From NCBI GenBank assembly GCA_945643635.1, contig CALZFC010000009.1, positions 6,003,001 through 6,067,000 on the forward strand: a stretch of DNA of 64,000 nucleotides. The letters are read 5' to 3'. The notes below the pieces were generated by a model. The model was given only the letters and a program-made list of their open reading frames with translations, searched no databases and was not told the DNA's origin. Positions 12,801-23,151 of this stretch are shown one piece after another. Position 1 is the first letter of the stretch; every line of letters starts with the position of its first letter. Source of the stretch: Allodiplogaster sudhausi. Taxonomy: Eukaryota; Nematoda; Chromadorea; Rhabditida; Diplogasteridae. The position numbers and the translations under genes were made by a program.

Positions 12801-13481
12801 TTTAGTTGAAATTTAATGAGCATTATAATTTTTCCTAAATAACCTGTCCCCTCGCCCTCGTGTCAGACAAAAAGGCGCAAATTATATTTTGAGTTTTTGG
12901 CAACTTAAACTCGCAGAGTCAATAACCAATAAATTTACCAGTGCGAATACAAACAGATATTCGCTATCTGCATAATACGAATAATTTTTAAGGAAATTTT
13001 ACTTTAAAAAATAAATTGGTAATTTGAAGAAATAAGATGTAGTAGTTTCTACTCATCATAGGACATTGATTGTACTCGCATAGCTTAATTAACTTCTCTG
13101 ACTATTTGATTTATAGCTTGACATTTCTTCATTGCAATTTTTTTTCACATTTTATCGATTAAAGCGGATACAAGAGAACGAGTAGAACAACTAAAGTTTA
13201 TCTTATTATTAAATTATAAATTATAAACACATGAATATATTCATAAATTATACATCACACAATAGGTCGACATTTAAACCCTGTTGCGGAATATAGCGAT
13301 TAGAGAGAAACACGGGTCAAATGCACAAGTCATAAATTTTTAGAACAGTAGAGGAGTATGACATAATAATACCCAAGGATGTACATGGAAGCAAGCTTGA
13401 ACCGGTATCAAGGAAAGTAAAGTTTTAAGGAACGCGCGAAACAGATCAGTGTTGAGTAGAAATGCAAAGCATTGACATGCA
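9856..13481. other. Intergenic region between DB and PTR genes
   Basis: Apart from the likely DB-gene 5' region (9856-10200), I find no exon with good splice sites and agreeing phase. 10430-10500 is GA-rich, 12130-12160 GA-rich, 12340-12440 purine-rich, and 12780-13420 AT-rich. The longer open frames (for example 10950-11339 plus, 11680-12021 minus) lack recognisable domains and coding-like composition. Confidence 0.5.
10179..10185 (-). promoter_or_regulatory. Candidate TATA box upstream of DB gene
   Basis: The minus strand reads GAGTATAAAGAGG in a GC-rich setting about 325 bp upstream of the DB-gene ATG. Position and sequence fit a core promoter TATA box with a 5' UTR intron between it and the coding start. 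No transcript evidence is available. Confidence 0.35.
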
Positions 13482-16400
13482 TCAGGCTGTCTCCGTGCTC
13501 GCTGATGACTCTTTCTTGGGTCCTGAGGTGGAGAAGACAGCAGCGCCTAGTCGTTGCAGCGATACAAGGACTTCGTGACATCGCATCAAAACAAGAGGAA
13601 GGAAGATCAGAGCGTGGACAGCGCCTGGAAGCTGGTTTTTGATTAATACTAAACCCATAGTAAATCAGATAATTTTCGAGACAGATAGCTCTCGGTACCG
13701 CAAAGAACGACGAGAAGGACAGTCTTGAAGCACGTCTGGACGACGTAGCTGTCGACGGTGGCGAGCGTGGAGATGCCAAGGATCACCGAGGCCGACGCCT
13801 GCGTCACGGGCCAGCCGACCGTGCCGAGCGTGGCAACGAGGCGGTCGCGAGGACTCCTGCACGGAATCAGCTATCAGTTTTATCATTCTCCTTTCCACTT
13901 ATCGCCCATAATTACGGGGGCCCGTTAGAGATAAAACTCGCATTTTATGATTGGCGCTATGCAAAGCGTGAGCGGCCGCCTCGGTCATGTACGCGTAAGT
14001 GACGTGCGCGGCAAAGTCGACCGAGAAGCCAACGGACATGGCGATTGTTATCATCGAAGTCGCGTCCAGGTTTACCTTAAGCGGAAACAAATTACGTTTA
14101 GTTGTTTATGCAAAGAACTTATTTTTTGCTTACAAAAGAATAAAGGCTTACATCCCACCACGCCATGAATCCAATGACACCAAAGGCAATGGAGGTAATG
14201 TTCAGGCCGATCATGAGCGCGCACAGTGGCTGCGGAATGAAGAGAAGCGCAATTGGCACCATCACAGCTGGAAAGAATTACAAATTGAGGATCTCTATCT
14301 AAAGCTTCTAAATAATTCAGCCCGTTCTATTCTCCAAAATCATGCATTTGCTTTGTAAAATATAAATGGAACTATTAGTTCTTGTCGCTACTTACCCACT
14401 GAGATATACAAGTCCTGCATGGTCTGCGGCCACATGATTCCAAATTGATCAGCGAGATTCCAGAGCGGAGTGTACGTCGTGATGTTGTATTCCGCGTACT
14501 TTTCAGCGAGACCTCTGCAGACATTGAAACTTTCAACCAAATTTAAAGGGGCATTCCGTTTTAATATACATTTCAGCACAAAATAATGTACCGCATTATC
14601 TCCGAGCAGAGCACGATATGATAATCGGTGCCAAAGTTCTTGAGGCTCGTTGAGAAGCGGAAGGCTCGGATCGAGCCGTTTGCATAGCGTAGAACGTCAT
14701 GTGAGTATCGATCGCTTGTGAGAAGGAAGCTGTTCAGATTCGACGCGAAATCCTACAAGGATTTAAAATTTTTATTTTAAACCCATTCTATTATTGCGTG
14801 TTCTGTACGATGAACGTACTTCAGGATCTTCGTTCATCTCCTCCCACTCTCCGCCAAAGCCAAGCCGGTTCAGGTATTCGTGGTAGGCAAAATACCAGAA
14901 GTCGGTGGAATTACGACCTGCAAATATAGTAAAAGTATAGCACGACAGTTCATACTTCAAAAACGAGAAGAAATAACCTTCAGAGCAAGATGAGCTTTCG
15001 AAATCGTCAAGAGCGTACATAAACTTCTCTCGCTCCAACTTGGTGCCCATATTTGGCGGCGAGAGAACGGCAACGTCCATGTGCGCTTGGTTCTCAGGGA
15101 AGATAGCGTTTCGAATTTGGAGAAATTCATGAGCCGGCGAATCAGTTTGGATGATGTTAACGAGCTGAAGGAAAAGAACCTAGAGTTTCGATTCACGAGT
15201 TTCTTTGTGTGGTTTATTTCTGAAATCGATGCATTAATGTCTTTTATTTATTTATTAGCTGACATCAAAGCCAACGACGAGCCGTTGAATTCCTGTGACG
15301 GCGCCAGCCGCGTAGCACACAAAGAGAAGGAGTGCAAAGAGCTGCATAGACGATCGGCAGATAAAGGGCGCGTAGCACTCCTCGAAGAAACGCTGATACC
15401 ATAAGCGCTGATCGCCAGAAACGCTTGACTAAAAAGGATGTTTTAAAAAAACGGTTCCTTGATAATTCTTCCAAATGAAATTCTTCCAATGATAATTCTT
15501 CCAAATTTAGAATGATAATTCTTCCAATGAGAATTCTTCCAAAGATAATTCTTCCAATGAGAATTCTTCCAAATCCAATGATAATTCTTCCAATTTTAGA
15601 AATTTTTTTAAACTTTGAACATAGATATTGTTTTCATGTTTTTGACTAATTTTATGGCTCAAAGCAAGCATTTAAGGTTGCATTTCATGCCATGCAAAGT
15701 GAGTAAAATTCATATATTAATTAAAGCATTAGCACTTCGTTCACGGAACGTATAGAAGAGAGACTAAGATAAATAATGAGAGAGAGAGAGAGAAAGAGTA
15801 CTTCTTACGACGACTAGGGTTCGACAATGTTCTTTGCGGTCGAGCCCAGGAAGTCGGGCAGGAAGAGGGTGCTGTAGTTGTCAACAACTACAGCATTACT
15901 GCCTTCCACATTAACATGTGTATCTCACACACTTTGAGATACAAACCCTCGTCGTCATAGAAGAACTCTCTCTCTTTCTCTTTCTCTCTCATTCTTAATA
16001 CGTTCCGTGAACGAAGTGCTAATGCTATAATAATATATGTATTTTACCCACTTTGCACGAAATGCAACCTTGGATGCTTGCTTTGAGCCGTAAAATTAGT
16101 CTAACATGAAAACAATACCTATGTGCAAATAATTTTCAAAAAAATTCTAAAATTGGAAGAATTATCATTAGATTTGGAAGAATTCTCATTGGAAGAATTA
16201 TCATTGGAAGAATTTCAATTGGAAGAATCATCAGGACACCTTAAAAAACAGTGATATGGAACAAGAAAGAGGAGCAAAACGTTCTCCCGGGCCGGGAATT
16301 GAACCCGGGTCTCGCATGTGACACACGCGGATACTAACCACTATACTACCCGGGACACGAAGCCCGACTTATGAACGCCGTTTTCACTAACTGTTGATGT

Positions 16401-19118
16401 TGAAGGAGTTCGCGTGCCATTTGCAACGTATGGATAGAAGAGTTCGGTTCTTGAATTGCACGCTGGTGCCTTGGAATAGAATGAAGAGGGCGCGGAGACC
16501 GGCGCTGAGAGCTCGGGTCGGCTGCCGAGATTCAGCAGCATCTCGAGTCCCGTTGCTTTCTCTACACTCACCACCATTTTCTAATTAAAAATAAGATTAA
16601 TAGCAATAATTCAAGGTAAATAGATTTCGATTAGAAAAATGAATACGCATATGTTGCACCAGCGTTCGCGATGTCTTTTGTGTGCCTGCCGGTGACCGAG
16701 TGGCACGCTCTTCGTTCCAGTCTACCCTGCATGCTCAGGAGGGCAATGAAGATGGTGAGCGAGTACGTGAAGATGAAGGCGATTGCGGCGGCCGAGTAGA
16801 AGCAGAAGTATTTCACCTCGAATGTAATCACTATATATACTATAACACTATATATACAAGGAAGCTGAATAGTGTAGAGGATTGAAGTAGGAAGAAAGAA
16901 AAAGAAAAGTACTGCTGGGAGTGGCGCAATGGCGCCGATGAGGAAGGCGAGGGAGTCGGTGAGAGAGGTGATGGAGATGGAGACGGCGGCGTGGCGCATC
17001 GAGCGGCCGATCCTCTCCTCGACCGGCGCGCCTCGCGGCGTCTCGTGCCACGCCGCAAGCATCAGGAATGTGTCGTCGATCCCAATGGCTGACATCAGGT
17101 CGTTTTTGGTTTACTATTTAATTTTTTATATATTTTCCTCCAAACCTTATTGCCTGAATAACGAGAAACAACCATATTAATTTCGTGTTGCGCCATGGCT
17201 TCTTACTTAGACTCAGAAACGGCATGACGGTGCACATGTCAACGAAGGTGACGTCAAAGAGGAGCAGCAGCCCCATCCCGGAGACGATCGCCATCATTGT
17301 TGTCACATAAAATATATTAACAATATACTTCGTAATGCAAAAACCAGCTATTAAAAATAAGTTGGAAAACAATAAGATAAAATCGAACGACGCCAGCGAT
17401 GCCCATGAGCGGCTTGGAGATGACCCAATCGACGACCAAATGACGGCGGCCATTCACATGCGTCCACGCCATGTTGAAGGTGCAGAGAACAGAGAAGATG
17501 ATCAGGATCACGAATGTCACCGCGAATCTAAACATTGCGTCATCTTTGCCTAGGCATACAATGAAAGGAGGCAAGACTGAAGTGACTGGCCGACCTTGGA
17601 ATGATCCGTCGATTACTCTCGGCCAGCTCATTCTCGAAGGACTCCGAGTGGAAGTGGAAGATGCTGAGCAGACTGGTCGGAGTCGCGTCACGACGGACAA
17701 ACTGCTCGATTGAAGCTTCGAAATGTCTGATAACCGGAAAGTCAGCAGTAAATAATAAAAAACCACAAAGAAAACTAAAACATTCTGCATTGAAAGATGG
17801 AATCTGTCTCAATGCTTACGTGCTGAGCCGTTTCATGCGTGGCTCGTACTGCTTGAGCTGGTAGAGAATGAGCCATGTCGTCGCGCCGCTTACATGTCCA
17901 TTGCTGTCCAGGGTGACATTCCCGAGTGTCTTCGACAAATCGATCGGCTCTGTCGTGAACTTGGATCTCCAGAGCGGATACGTGATATTCATCTCATGCT
18001 GCAACGACGATTTACTAAACATCTCATCACATTCTTCGTTGTGTTTCGCGACCATTCATCCTTACATTCCTCTAGTCCGCTTCTACTAACCTCGTTTCCT
18101 TTCGCAAAAACGCTCGCAATCAGCTTAGCGTGAGAATTGGAGAAACAGTCGTTCTGGAAGTGGAGACAGATGTCCGAGTACGAGTACTGCTCGCCCTCAG
18201 GCGTTCTCAGACGAACTGTGGCCAGCCATTCAAGAAGACCCAGGAAGTCGTTGGCGTGCGCCTTTCTTCAATGGAAAGACGTGGATAACTGTTTCTCTTA
18301 TTCTCTTAATTCGTTAAATTACAAGAAACCTCAGAATGCTTGCTCCGTCCTTGGCTTGCACAATCAGATACAGACCCTTTCTGCGCAAGACATCTTTCCC
18401 TGCAAAGGAAGCGATCCCTCGTGGAGACTGAGAATCAAGGAGGAGCGGTCATGGAATGAGGAATACCTGGATAGAACTGCTCGTCAGTGGCAGCCCAGTT
18501 GCGATGGAAGACCTCCTCTTCGGTCTTCCACGCCGCATCCAGCGGAGCGTACAGGAAGTGCACTCCGCGGACCACTTTAAAGTTGAGAAGGATGCCGGTC
18601 GAGAGCACGGCCGTCAGCAGGATTGGCGCAATTATAAACGGGAGGGGGTGTCTGAAACTTTTATTACTAAAGGTATATTAATATTTTTAATATACTTTCG
18701 GGTATAAAGACATTGGAAATATTTTGTTAATTTGAAACATGAGTTTTGTAAGTAGAGGAGGCCGCTAAGCATGCTCGCTGGTTTATAGTACATATAATGT
18801 AAAACTAACAAAATACGAAGAAATTTTTTTTAGGAAGAAATAAAATGTGTGCCTTGCAACGAAGCGACAGTATCTCGTGAGCAGCGCGGCCCATGGCTTC
18901 TCGAGCGGCGCCCAGAGCAGACGGTGCAGCAGGCGTTGTCGCTGCTTCTTCTCGGCCGGCCGCCTCGCCAGCTCACTCTCCATCTCTCTCTCTGGCAAAG
19001 TAAAGAGCGCAAAAAGAGGAAGTAGCACTTCTTTCCGGACATAAACCATTTCAGAACACTCATTCCAGAGGTCGCGCGGCTTACCTTGCACTTTGAAGAG
19101 GGAACGAAATGGGCACAT
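13482..19118 (-). CDS. Patched-related (PTR) sterol-sensing-domain membrane protein
   Basis: Twenty-one exons give 984 aa: 19118-19085, 18991-18853, 18651-18467, 18399-18330, 18265-18091, 17998-17820, 17726-17595, 17527-17392, 17327-17207, 17088-16913, 16816-16660, 16561-16392, 15428-15264, 15164-14978, 14917-14820, 14752-14592, 14514-14396, 14267-14152, 14075-13942, 13856-13699, 13624-13482. All phases agree. Order: cytoplasmic N-terminus, TM1 (HPLPFIIAPILLTAVL), lumenal domain, sterol-sensing domain at about 310-480 with GIDDTFLMLAAW, then the second RND half (RFFEECYAPF, DSPAHEFL) and SVGFSVDFAAHVTYAYM near 850, ending in a short tail. Known: PTR proteins are RND-superfamily relatives of Patched with roles in moulting, cuticle and lipid/sterol trafficking in C. 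elegans. Two introns appear to use GC-AG (18852, 13941). The exon at 17327 adds several residues beyond the usual spacing. A start at ATG 18983 is possible. Confidence 0.93.
15814..15885 (-). other. GC-rich coding-like fragment in the foldback loop
   Basis: The unpaired centre of the foldback element contains a GC-rich segment unlike the AT-rich arms. On the minus strand it reads 24 codons open to a TAG, including NYSTLFLPDF and STAKNIVEP, with third-position G/C like the local genes. This looks like the tail of a captured host exon, but 24 codons are too few to be sure and I do not recognise the parent. Confidence 0.3.
15870..15895. repeat. 12-bp-arm palindrome with 2-nt loop
   Basis: TGCTGTAGTTGT and its exact complement are separated by CA, in the centre of the foldback element and overlapping the coding-like fragment. 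A second hairpin (GTATCTCA / TGAGATAC) lies at about 15921-15944. Confidence 0.9.
16284..16355 (-). tRNA. tRNA-Asp (anticodon GTC)
   Basis: The 72-nt minus-strand sequence folds as a full cloverleaf. A perfect 7-bp acceptor stem pairs TCCCGGG with CCCGGGA and is followed by discriminator G, typical of tRNA-Asp. The D arm contains the A-box-like TAGTATAGTGGTTAGTATC. The anticodon loop GTGTCAC carries GTC on a 5-bp stem with one G-T pair. The T arm CCGGG-TTCAATT-CCCGG is perfect. There is no intron, and the 3' CCA is not encoded, as usual in eukaryotes. It lies within a PTR intron on the same strand, 36 bp beyond the donor of the exon ending at 16392. Confidence 0.96.
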
Positions 19119-20677
19119 ACAGGTCGAAAGGGAAGCCTATACATGTTTGCATTTTCAGCAAGGGCACTTGTCGAGGCAACTGCCAAACATAGAAAATTTA
19201 CAACTGCAATTTTTAAGCGCTACGGCAGTGAATAGTTAACGTACAGGACATCCAAGATAGAGTGATGCTAGAAGTTACTGGGCATTAAAAAACCTTCCCA
19301 ATATTTCACGACCGCACTCATTACCAGTACTTGTTCTACAGATTTTAAATCTACAACATGGAGAATAATAATCAATCGATGAGGCTCTAGCGATACTGAA
19401 CTAAAATAGTAGGCACTCACTCAGAAGCATAGAGCACTGAAGGATGAGAAAGATGTGTGCGGTGTAGATCTCTATTGCTGAAATCTGTAGAAGCGGGGAT
19501 ACAAAGGAATGCTAGAGAAAGAGTGGCAGAGAGTGAGAGATGAGTTAATAGAATAGGTAGTGGCCGCCCTTGGGAAGAAGAAGTGCATGGAGGTAGCCAT
19601 GAGGGGACAGCCAAGGGCCATCAAAGGATGTTTGCGCATTTGCATTATTTTCGAAATGCGTAACTCGTGGATGACAGAATGACATCGGAGATATCAGAAC
19701 ACTAATGACTTTCAGTTATTGCTGGAAGGTTGCAGTCTTGCAGCTTTTTAGCATTAAAATCTCAACCCAAGCGACCTGACAATGTAGTAAAAACTAGAAA
19801 AAAAGCGAAGTAGCATATCCTTCTACTGCATTTGTGCAAAGCTCAAGTGAAAGTTGCGAGAAGACTCGTATTCATCGGCCTGCTGAGCGGCTGCGGCCTT
19901 CCTTATAAACTCGACCCGATTGTCGTCTGATCTTTGCCGGACGCAAGGGGAGTGAACGAGGAGAGGGAGGACTGGGAGGAGAATGGAGAATCGTGAGCAG
20001 AGCCCCCCCCTCCCTCTCCATTCCTCTTACTTTCCGTCTGTCCAGGTGTGTGTGATTGCCTATTTTGTGACACCGTTCCGAGAAAATGAGGAAAAGGAAG
20101 AGCTGGCTGAACGAGGAAGCACGTTTGGTCAGTGTGTCCGAGTGCTTCATGGAGCGGTGAGAGTCCCGGAGTGGGAAGGGAAATGGGCGATAGAGTATGC
20201 GAGAGGGAGAGAAGCAGAGAACTAGAGATAACTTGAGATTAAAGCAGTGAAAGTGTAAGGGAAGGAACGCCGTGCTGGTGAACTCTGCTAAATGCTGGTG
20301 GTGACGTTCCTCGGCTGATCAGCAGGAAAAAGAGAGAGAGTCCTCATTGTCAGCTGAAAAGACCAGCACCATGCTTCGATTTTCTCCCGTCTCAAATCGC
20401 TCAAGTAGGCCTCTTGATTAGGTGCGTTTCAGCACTTCTTAATTAGGAAAAAACGGAAACTTCCATCTTTTCACTTTCATTTTTAATTGTTTGCGGAGTT
20501 GCGAAGACGTTTCTTACAGACTTGATTGTTACAAATATTATGAAACTTTGCTCGACCTTTCGAAAATGTCCTAGCTAAAAATATTAAGAATTGTAGGACC
20601 AAAATGATCATACTGAAAAGGAGTCGCAAATAATCATCTGTTTTGATTTAGAATGCAAACGAAGTTGTGATTCTTAC
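19119..20677. other. Upstream region of PTR gene
   Basis: No complete coding exon is supported. A stretch at 19850-20000 is GC/purine rich and contains a minus-strand TATA-like site (19901-19909). The in-frame acceptor-like TATAG 18 nt before the ATG at 19118 leaves open a further upstream coding exon or trans-splicing. The rest is unremarkable. Confidence 0.45.
19901..19909 (-). promoter_or_regulatory. Candidate TATA box for PTR gene
   Basis: The minus strand reads GAGTTTATAAGGAAGGCCGC, closely resembling in layout the TATA region upstream of the DB gene (GAGTATAAAGAGGCC). It is about 780 bp upstream of the PTR start, so a 5' UTR intron or an undetected first exon would be needed. Confidence 0.3.
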
Positions 20678-20821
20678 CTTTTCCGATCTCGCTAAGTCGA
20701 AGGTCGAGAGGGCGGCTGTTTGGCCACAGAGAAACAAGGCCCAGAGTTGTTCGTGGAAACTCCTTAAGAGGCGGCCAGGTTTATTGAAAATAAACAGCCT
20801 TTCTCGAAGGGCAGGTAACAT
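20678..20821 (-). CDS. Orphan 48-codon exon, unassigned
   Basis: The segment has a good acceptor (TTTGATGCAG) and a strong donor (AAAAG|GTAAGAATC) and is open through 48 codons in phase 0, starting with ATG right at the acceptor. The peptide (MLPALRERLFIFNKPGRLL, then FHEQLWALFLCGQTAALS, STFDLARSEK) resembles no family I know. In phase it could join an acceptor at about 19136 and so extend the PTR N-terminus (ASLSTC then MCPFRSLF), but the candidate TATA box at 19901 would then lie inside the gene. It may instead be the first or last remnant of a separate short gene. Confidence 0.35.
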
Positions 20822-21128
20822 CTGCATCAAAACAAGTCATACTGACGTGACTTTATAAAGTGTAAAAAAACTTGAATGCTTCACAAAAATGGTACCTGCA
20901 TAGATAGTTGTATCAACATGTATATTTCTTTTTAACAGATAATTTAACCATAATGGCTCTGAGAATTTCCTCAGAATAGCCATATTCATGTATATACATA
21001 ATATTGGTTAGTTATCAAAAACACAGCAGCAATTTCCTTAACGTTGTAATTAACACCGTATAAAATGAATATCAGAGGGCCCAAAAATATTTTTTATCGT
21101 AGGGATCTGAAGACTTTGTTGTGAAGGT
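20822..21128. other. Intergenic, downstream of coiled-coil gene
   Basis: AT-rich sequence between the orphan exon and the stop codon of the coiled-coil gene. It probably includes that gene's 3' UTR; no canonical AATAAA is obvious. Confidence 0.4.
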
Positions 21129-23151
21129 CTACGGCTCGCAGAAGCCGTGCTGTTGGCCCTCCTGACCATTTTGCGTCTTCTTCTCGCTGTCAGTTGTTTC
21201 TTTGGTCTCTACAAGTTAGACATGTGATTTAAATAGATATTTCAGTAGAACCTAGGGCATAAAAAAATAAATTGCAGTAAATATACATCTGTGAAAAATT
21301 GATTCGTTTAATTTACGGACTATAGTGTACTATACGAAATATCAATGTGTTTTATTCTTATTTGAACCTGGAAGCCATTCATCATGGAAAGCAAGAACAG
21401 CTCGCTTCAGCTTCTCGTAGTTGCGTTTGCTGCGGACGGAGAGCGACTGAACTGGCAAAGAACTCTCTCTGTTTCTCATCTTCCACCACATCTCGATGTG
21501 CTTCCCCTCCCATTCTTCATTCTCTTACGGATTCAATATTCATTCCGCCATATCTGCTCTTATCGATTCTTTCTACTCTATCTCCTCCCCTACTACTCTA
21601 TTTATCTATGTCACTCTTTCTCTCGCTCACTATCCACCACACCTCATTTGTCTCTTCAGTCTGAGTTGAGACGGTGGCGGTGTTTCGCGGATGCTCTGAC
21701 TCAAGATCTATCTTCCCTGGCTCCGCCTCCTTCATCTCGAGCCCTTCCTCCTTTATCAAGATATCAAGCTCCCTCGCATCGAGCATCGCGTCCTTTATCA
21801 AGACATCAATCTCCTTCGTCTCGAGCTCCTCTTCCTTCCTTTCGAGTTCCGCCTCCCTCATCTCGAGCTCCGCCTCCTTCCTTTCGACATCCGCCTCCTT
21901 CGTCTCGAGATCCGCCTCCTTTATCTCAAGCTTCACCTCTTTTATGCCGGTCTCCACCTCCCTTATCATGATATCAATCTCCTTCCTCTCGAGTTCCGCC
22001 TCCTTCTTTTCAATATCCTCCTCTTTCGTCTCGAGCTCCGCTTCCTTCTTCTCGAGCTCCGTTTCCTTCTTCTCGAGCTCCGTTTCCTTCTTCTCGAGCT
22101 CCGCTTCCTTCTTCTCGAGCTCCGCCCCCTTCGTCTCGAACTCCGTCTCCTTCATCTCGTGCTCTCCTTTTGCGACCGCCAGACGAATTATCAACCCCAT
22201 ATTCTGCAATCATCATTGAAAATACCCTCTGTATGCCAAGAGGAGGTTAAAATAACAAACGAACTGTGTCAAATAAAAAAAATGAAATATAATTTATAAT
22301 ACGTGAAAGTGGAAAGTAATAAAGAAGTAATTGCGCGACTTCGTTTCGTAGCAACTGCTGATTCTTTTGACACTGAGCGTATTGTTCCTCAAACTTGGCC
22401 AAGCCTTCCTGAGTTCGCTCAAATTCTCTCAGCTGCAATAAAATCTACTTATTCGATAATATCATATTAATTTAATATATTTAGCAATTACACATATGGA
22501 CTTATGATGGAATCAAACAGAAAACGTAAGGAAAAATTTTTTATTAGAAAGATATTCAAATCATTCGGCTGCTACAACCAGCAGCAGAATCTGCGCCATC
22601 TCGCTCTGCATCTCAGCTGCCCGCTCTCGCACTGTCGCGAGTTCTCTCTCTGCGTTTCTCACTCTCTCCTCTGCTGCTTTCTTTTCCACTCGAAGGGTGG
22701 TCATTTCCATCTCCTCTTTCTTGTCTTCCTGGAATAGACTGCTATCACCAAGGAACTTTGAAGACAAATACCTGACACTGATAAAAACCAATGTTTTGTA
22801 AACTATTATTTTATACCTAAAAGAGAAAAAACTCTTTACGATTGAAACTATGACAATAATAGAAATGCTAAAATATGAATCTTTGTTTTAAACTCCAAAT
22901 AATTCCTGCTGAAGAATGGAGCATACAGTGTAGCTAGAATCCTCTGCAACAGCGATTGTATCATCGTTGAAGGAGTCGTTTGTCTTCAAGAAATGATATC
23001 AACGAAGCATTTGACAACTATTTATTGCCAGTTAAAATTAAATAAATATATGTATATATCTTTTTTAAAGATAAATAATATTAATAAGTAAAAAAAATAC
23101 CTCATGAATCATCGGAGCGTTGAGCGCGCCCAGGAGCGGCGACTGAGACAT
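21129..23151 (-). CDS. Coiled-coil protein with heptad minisatellite
   Basis: Seven exons with agreeing phases: 23151-23101, 22983-22927, 22728-22579, 22432-22340, 22203-21643, 21446-21368 and 21208-21129, giving 356 aa to TAG. The N-terminus (MSQSPLLGALNAPMIHE, then an acidic Ser/Thr/Asp stretch) is non-helical. Residues about 37-117 are heptad-patterned helix (VEKKAAEERVRNAEREL; LAKFEEQYAQCQKNQQLL). Exon 5 (residues 118-304) starts hydrophobic (NMGLIIRLAVAKG) and then carries about 20 seven-residue repeats of the ELEKKEA type. The tail is basic then Glu/Lys/Gln rich, ending HGFCEP. A CTTTATAG site 22 nt before the ATG could accept a spliced leader. Known: such rod proteins are structural or scaffold-like. 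Inferred: long single coiled coil. No enzymatic domain and no orthologue recognised. Confidence 0.82.
21740..22150 (-). repeat. 21-bp coding minisatellite (heptad array)
   Basis: About 20 tandem 21-bp units, best conserved at 22030-22130 where GAGCTCGAGAAGAAGGAAGC-like units are nearly identical and encode ELEKKEA / ELEKKET. They diverge toward the 3' side (DIMIREV, ETGIKEV, DVLIKDA), suggesting older and younger parts of the array. Confidence 0.85.

Larger units (their letters stand above)
15440..16252. mobile_element. Foldback (long inverted repeat) element in a PTR intron
   Basis: Two long imperfect inverted arms (about 15460-15825 and 15955-16237) surround a unique centre. The outer part of each arm is a short tandem array of ATAATTCTTCCAATG-type units, read as TTGGAAGAATTATCAT on the other side. 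Inner parts also match inversely: the GTTTTCATG, GCTTTGAGC, ATGCAACCTT, CACTTTGC and GAACGAAGTGCTAATGC segments of the right arm have partners in the left arm, and GA tracts pair with CT tracts. No transposase frame is present. It sits in the 963-bp intron between PTR exons 16561-16392 and 15428-15264, beside the tRNA. Best description: non-autonomous foldback or MITE-like insertion. No clear target-site duplication was found by eye. Confidence 0.8.

Noticed and set aside
16341..16577. Minus-strand frame starting MVVSVEKATGLEML as a separate gene
   Set aside because: Its second half is a PTR exon (16561-16392) in the same frame; the rest runs through the donor into the tRNA.
21674..22219. Plus-strand Ser/Phe/Ile repeat protein of 181 aa
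   Set aside because: It is the antisense reading of the heptad minisatellite; the minus frame has seven phase-consistent exons.
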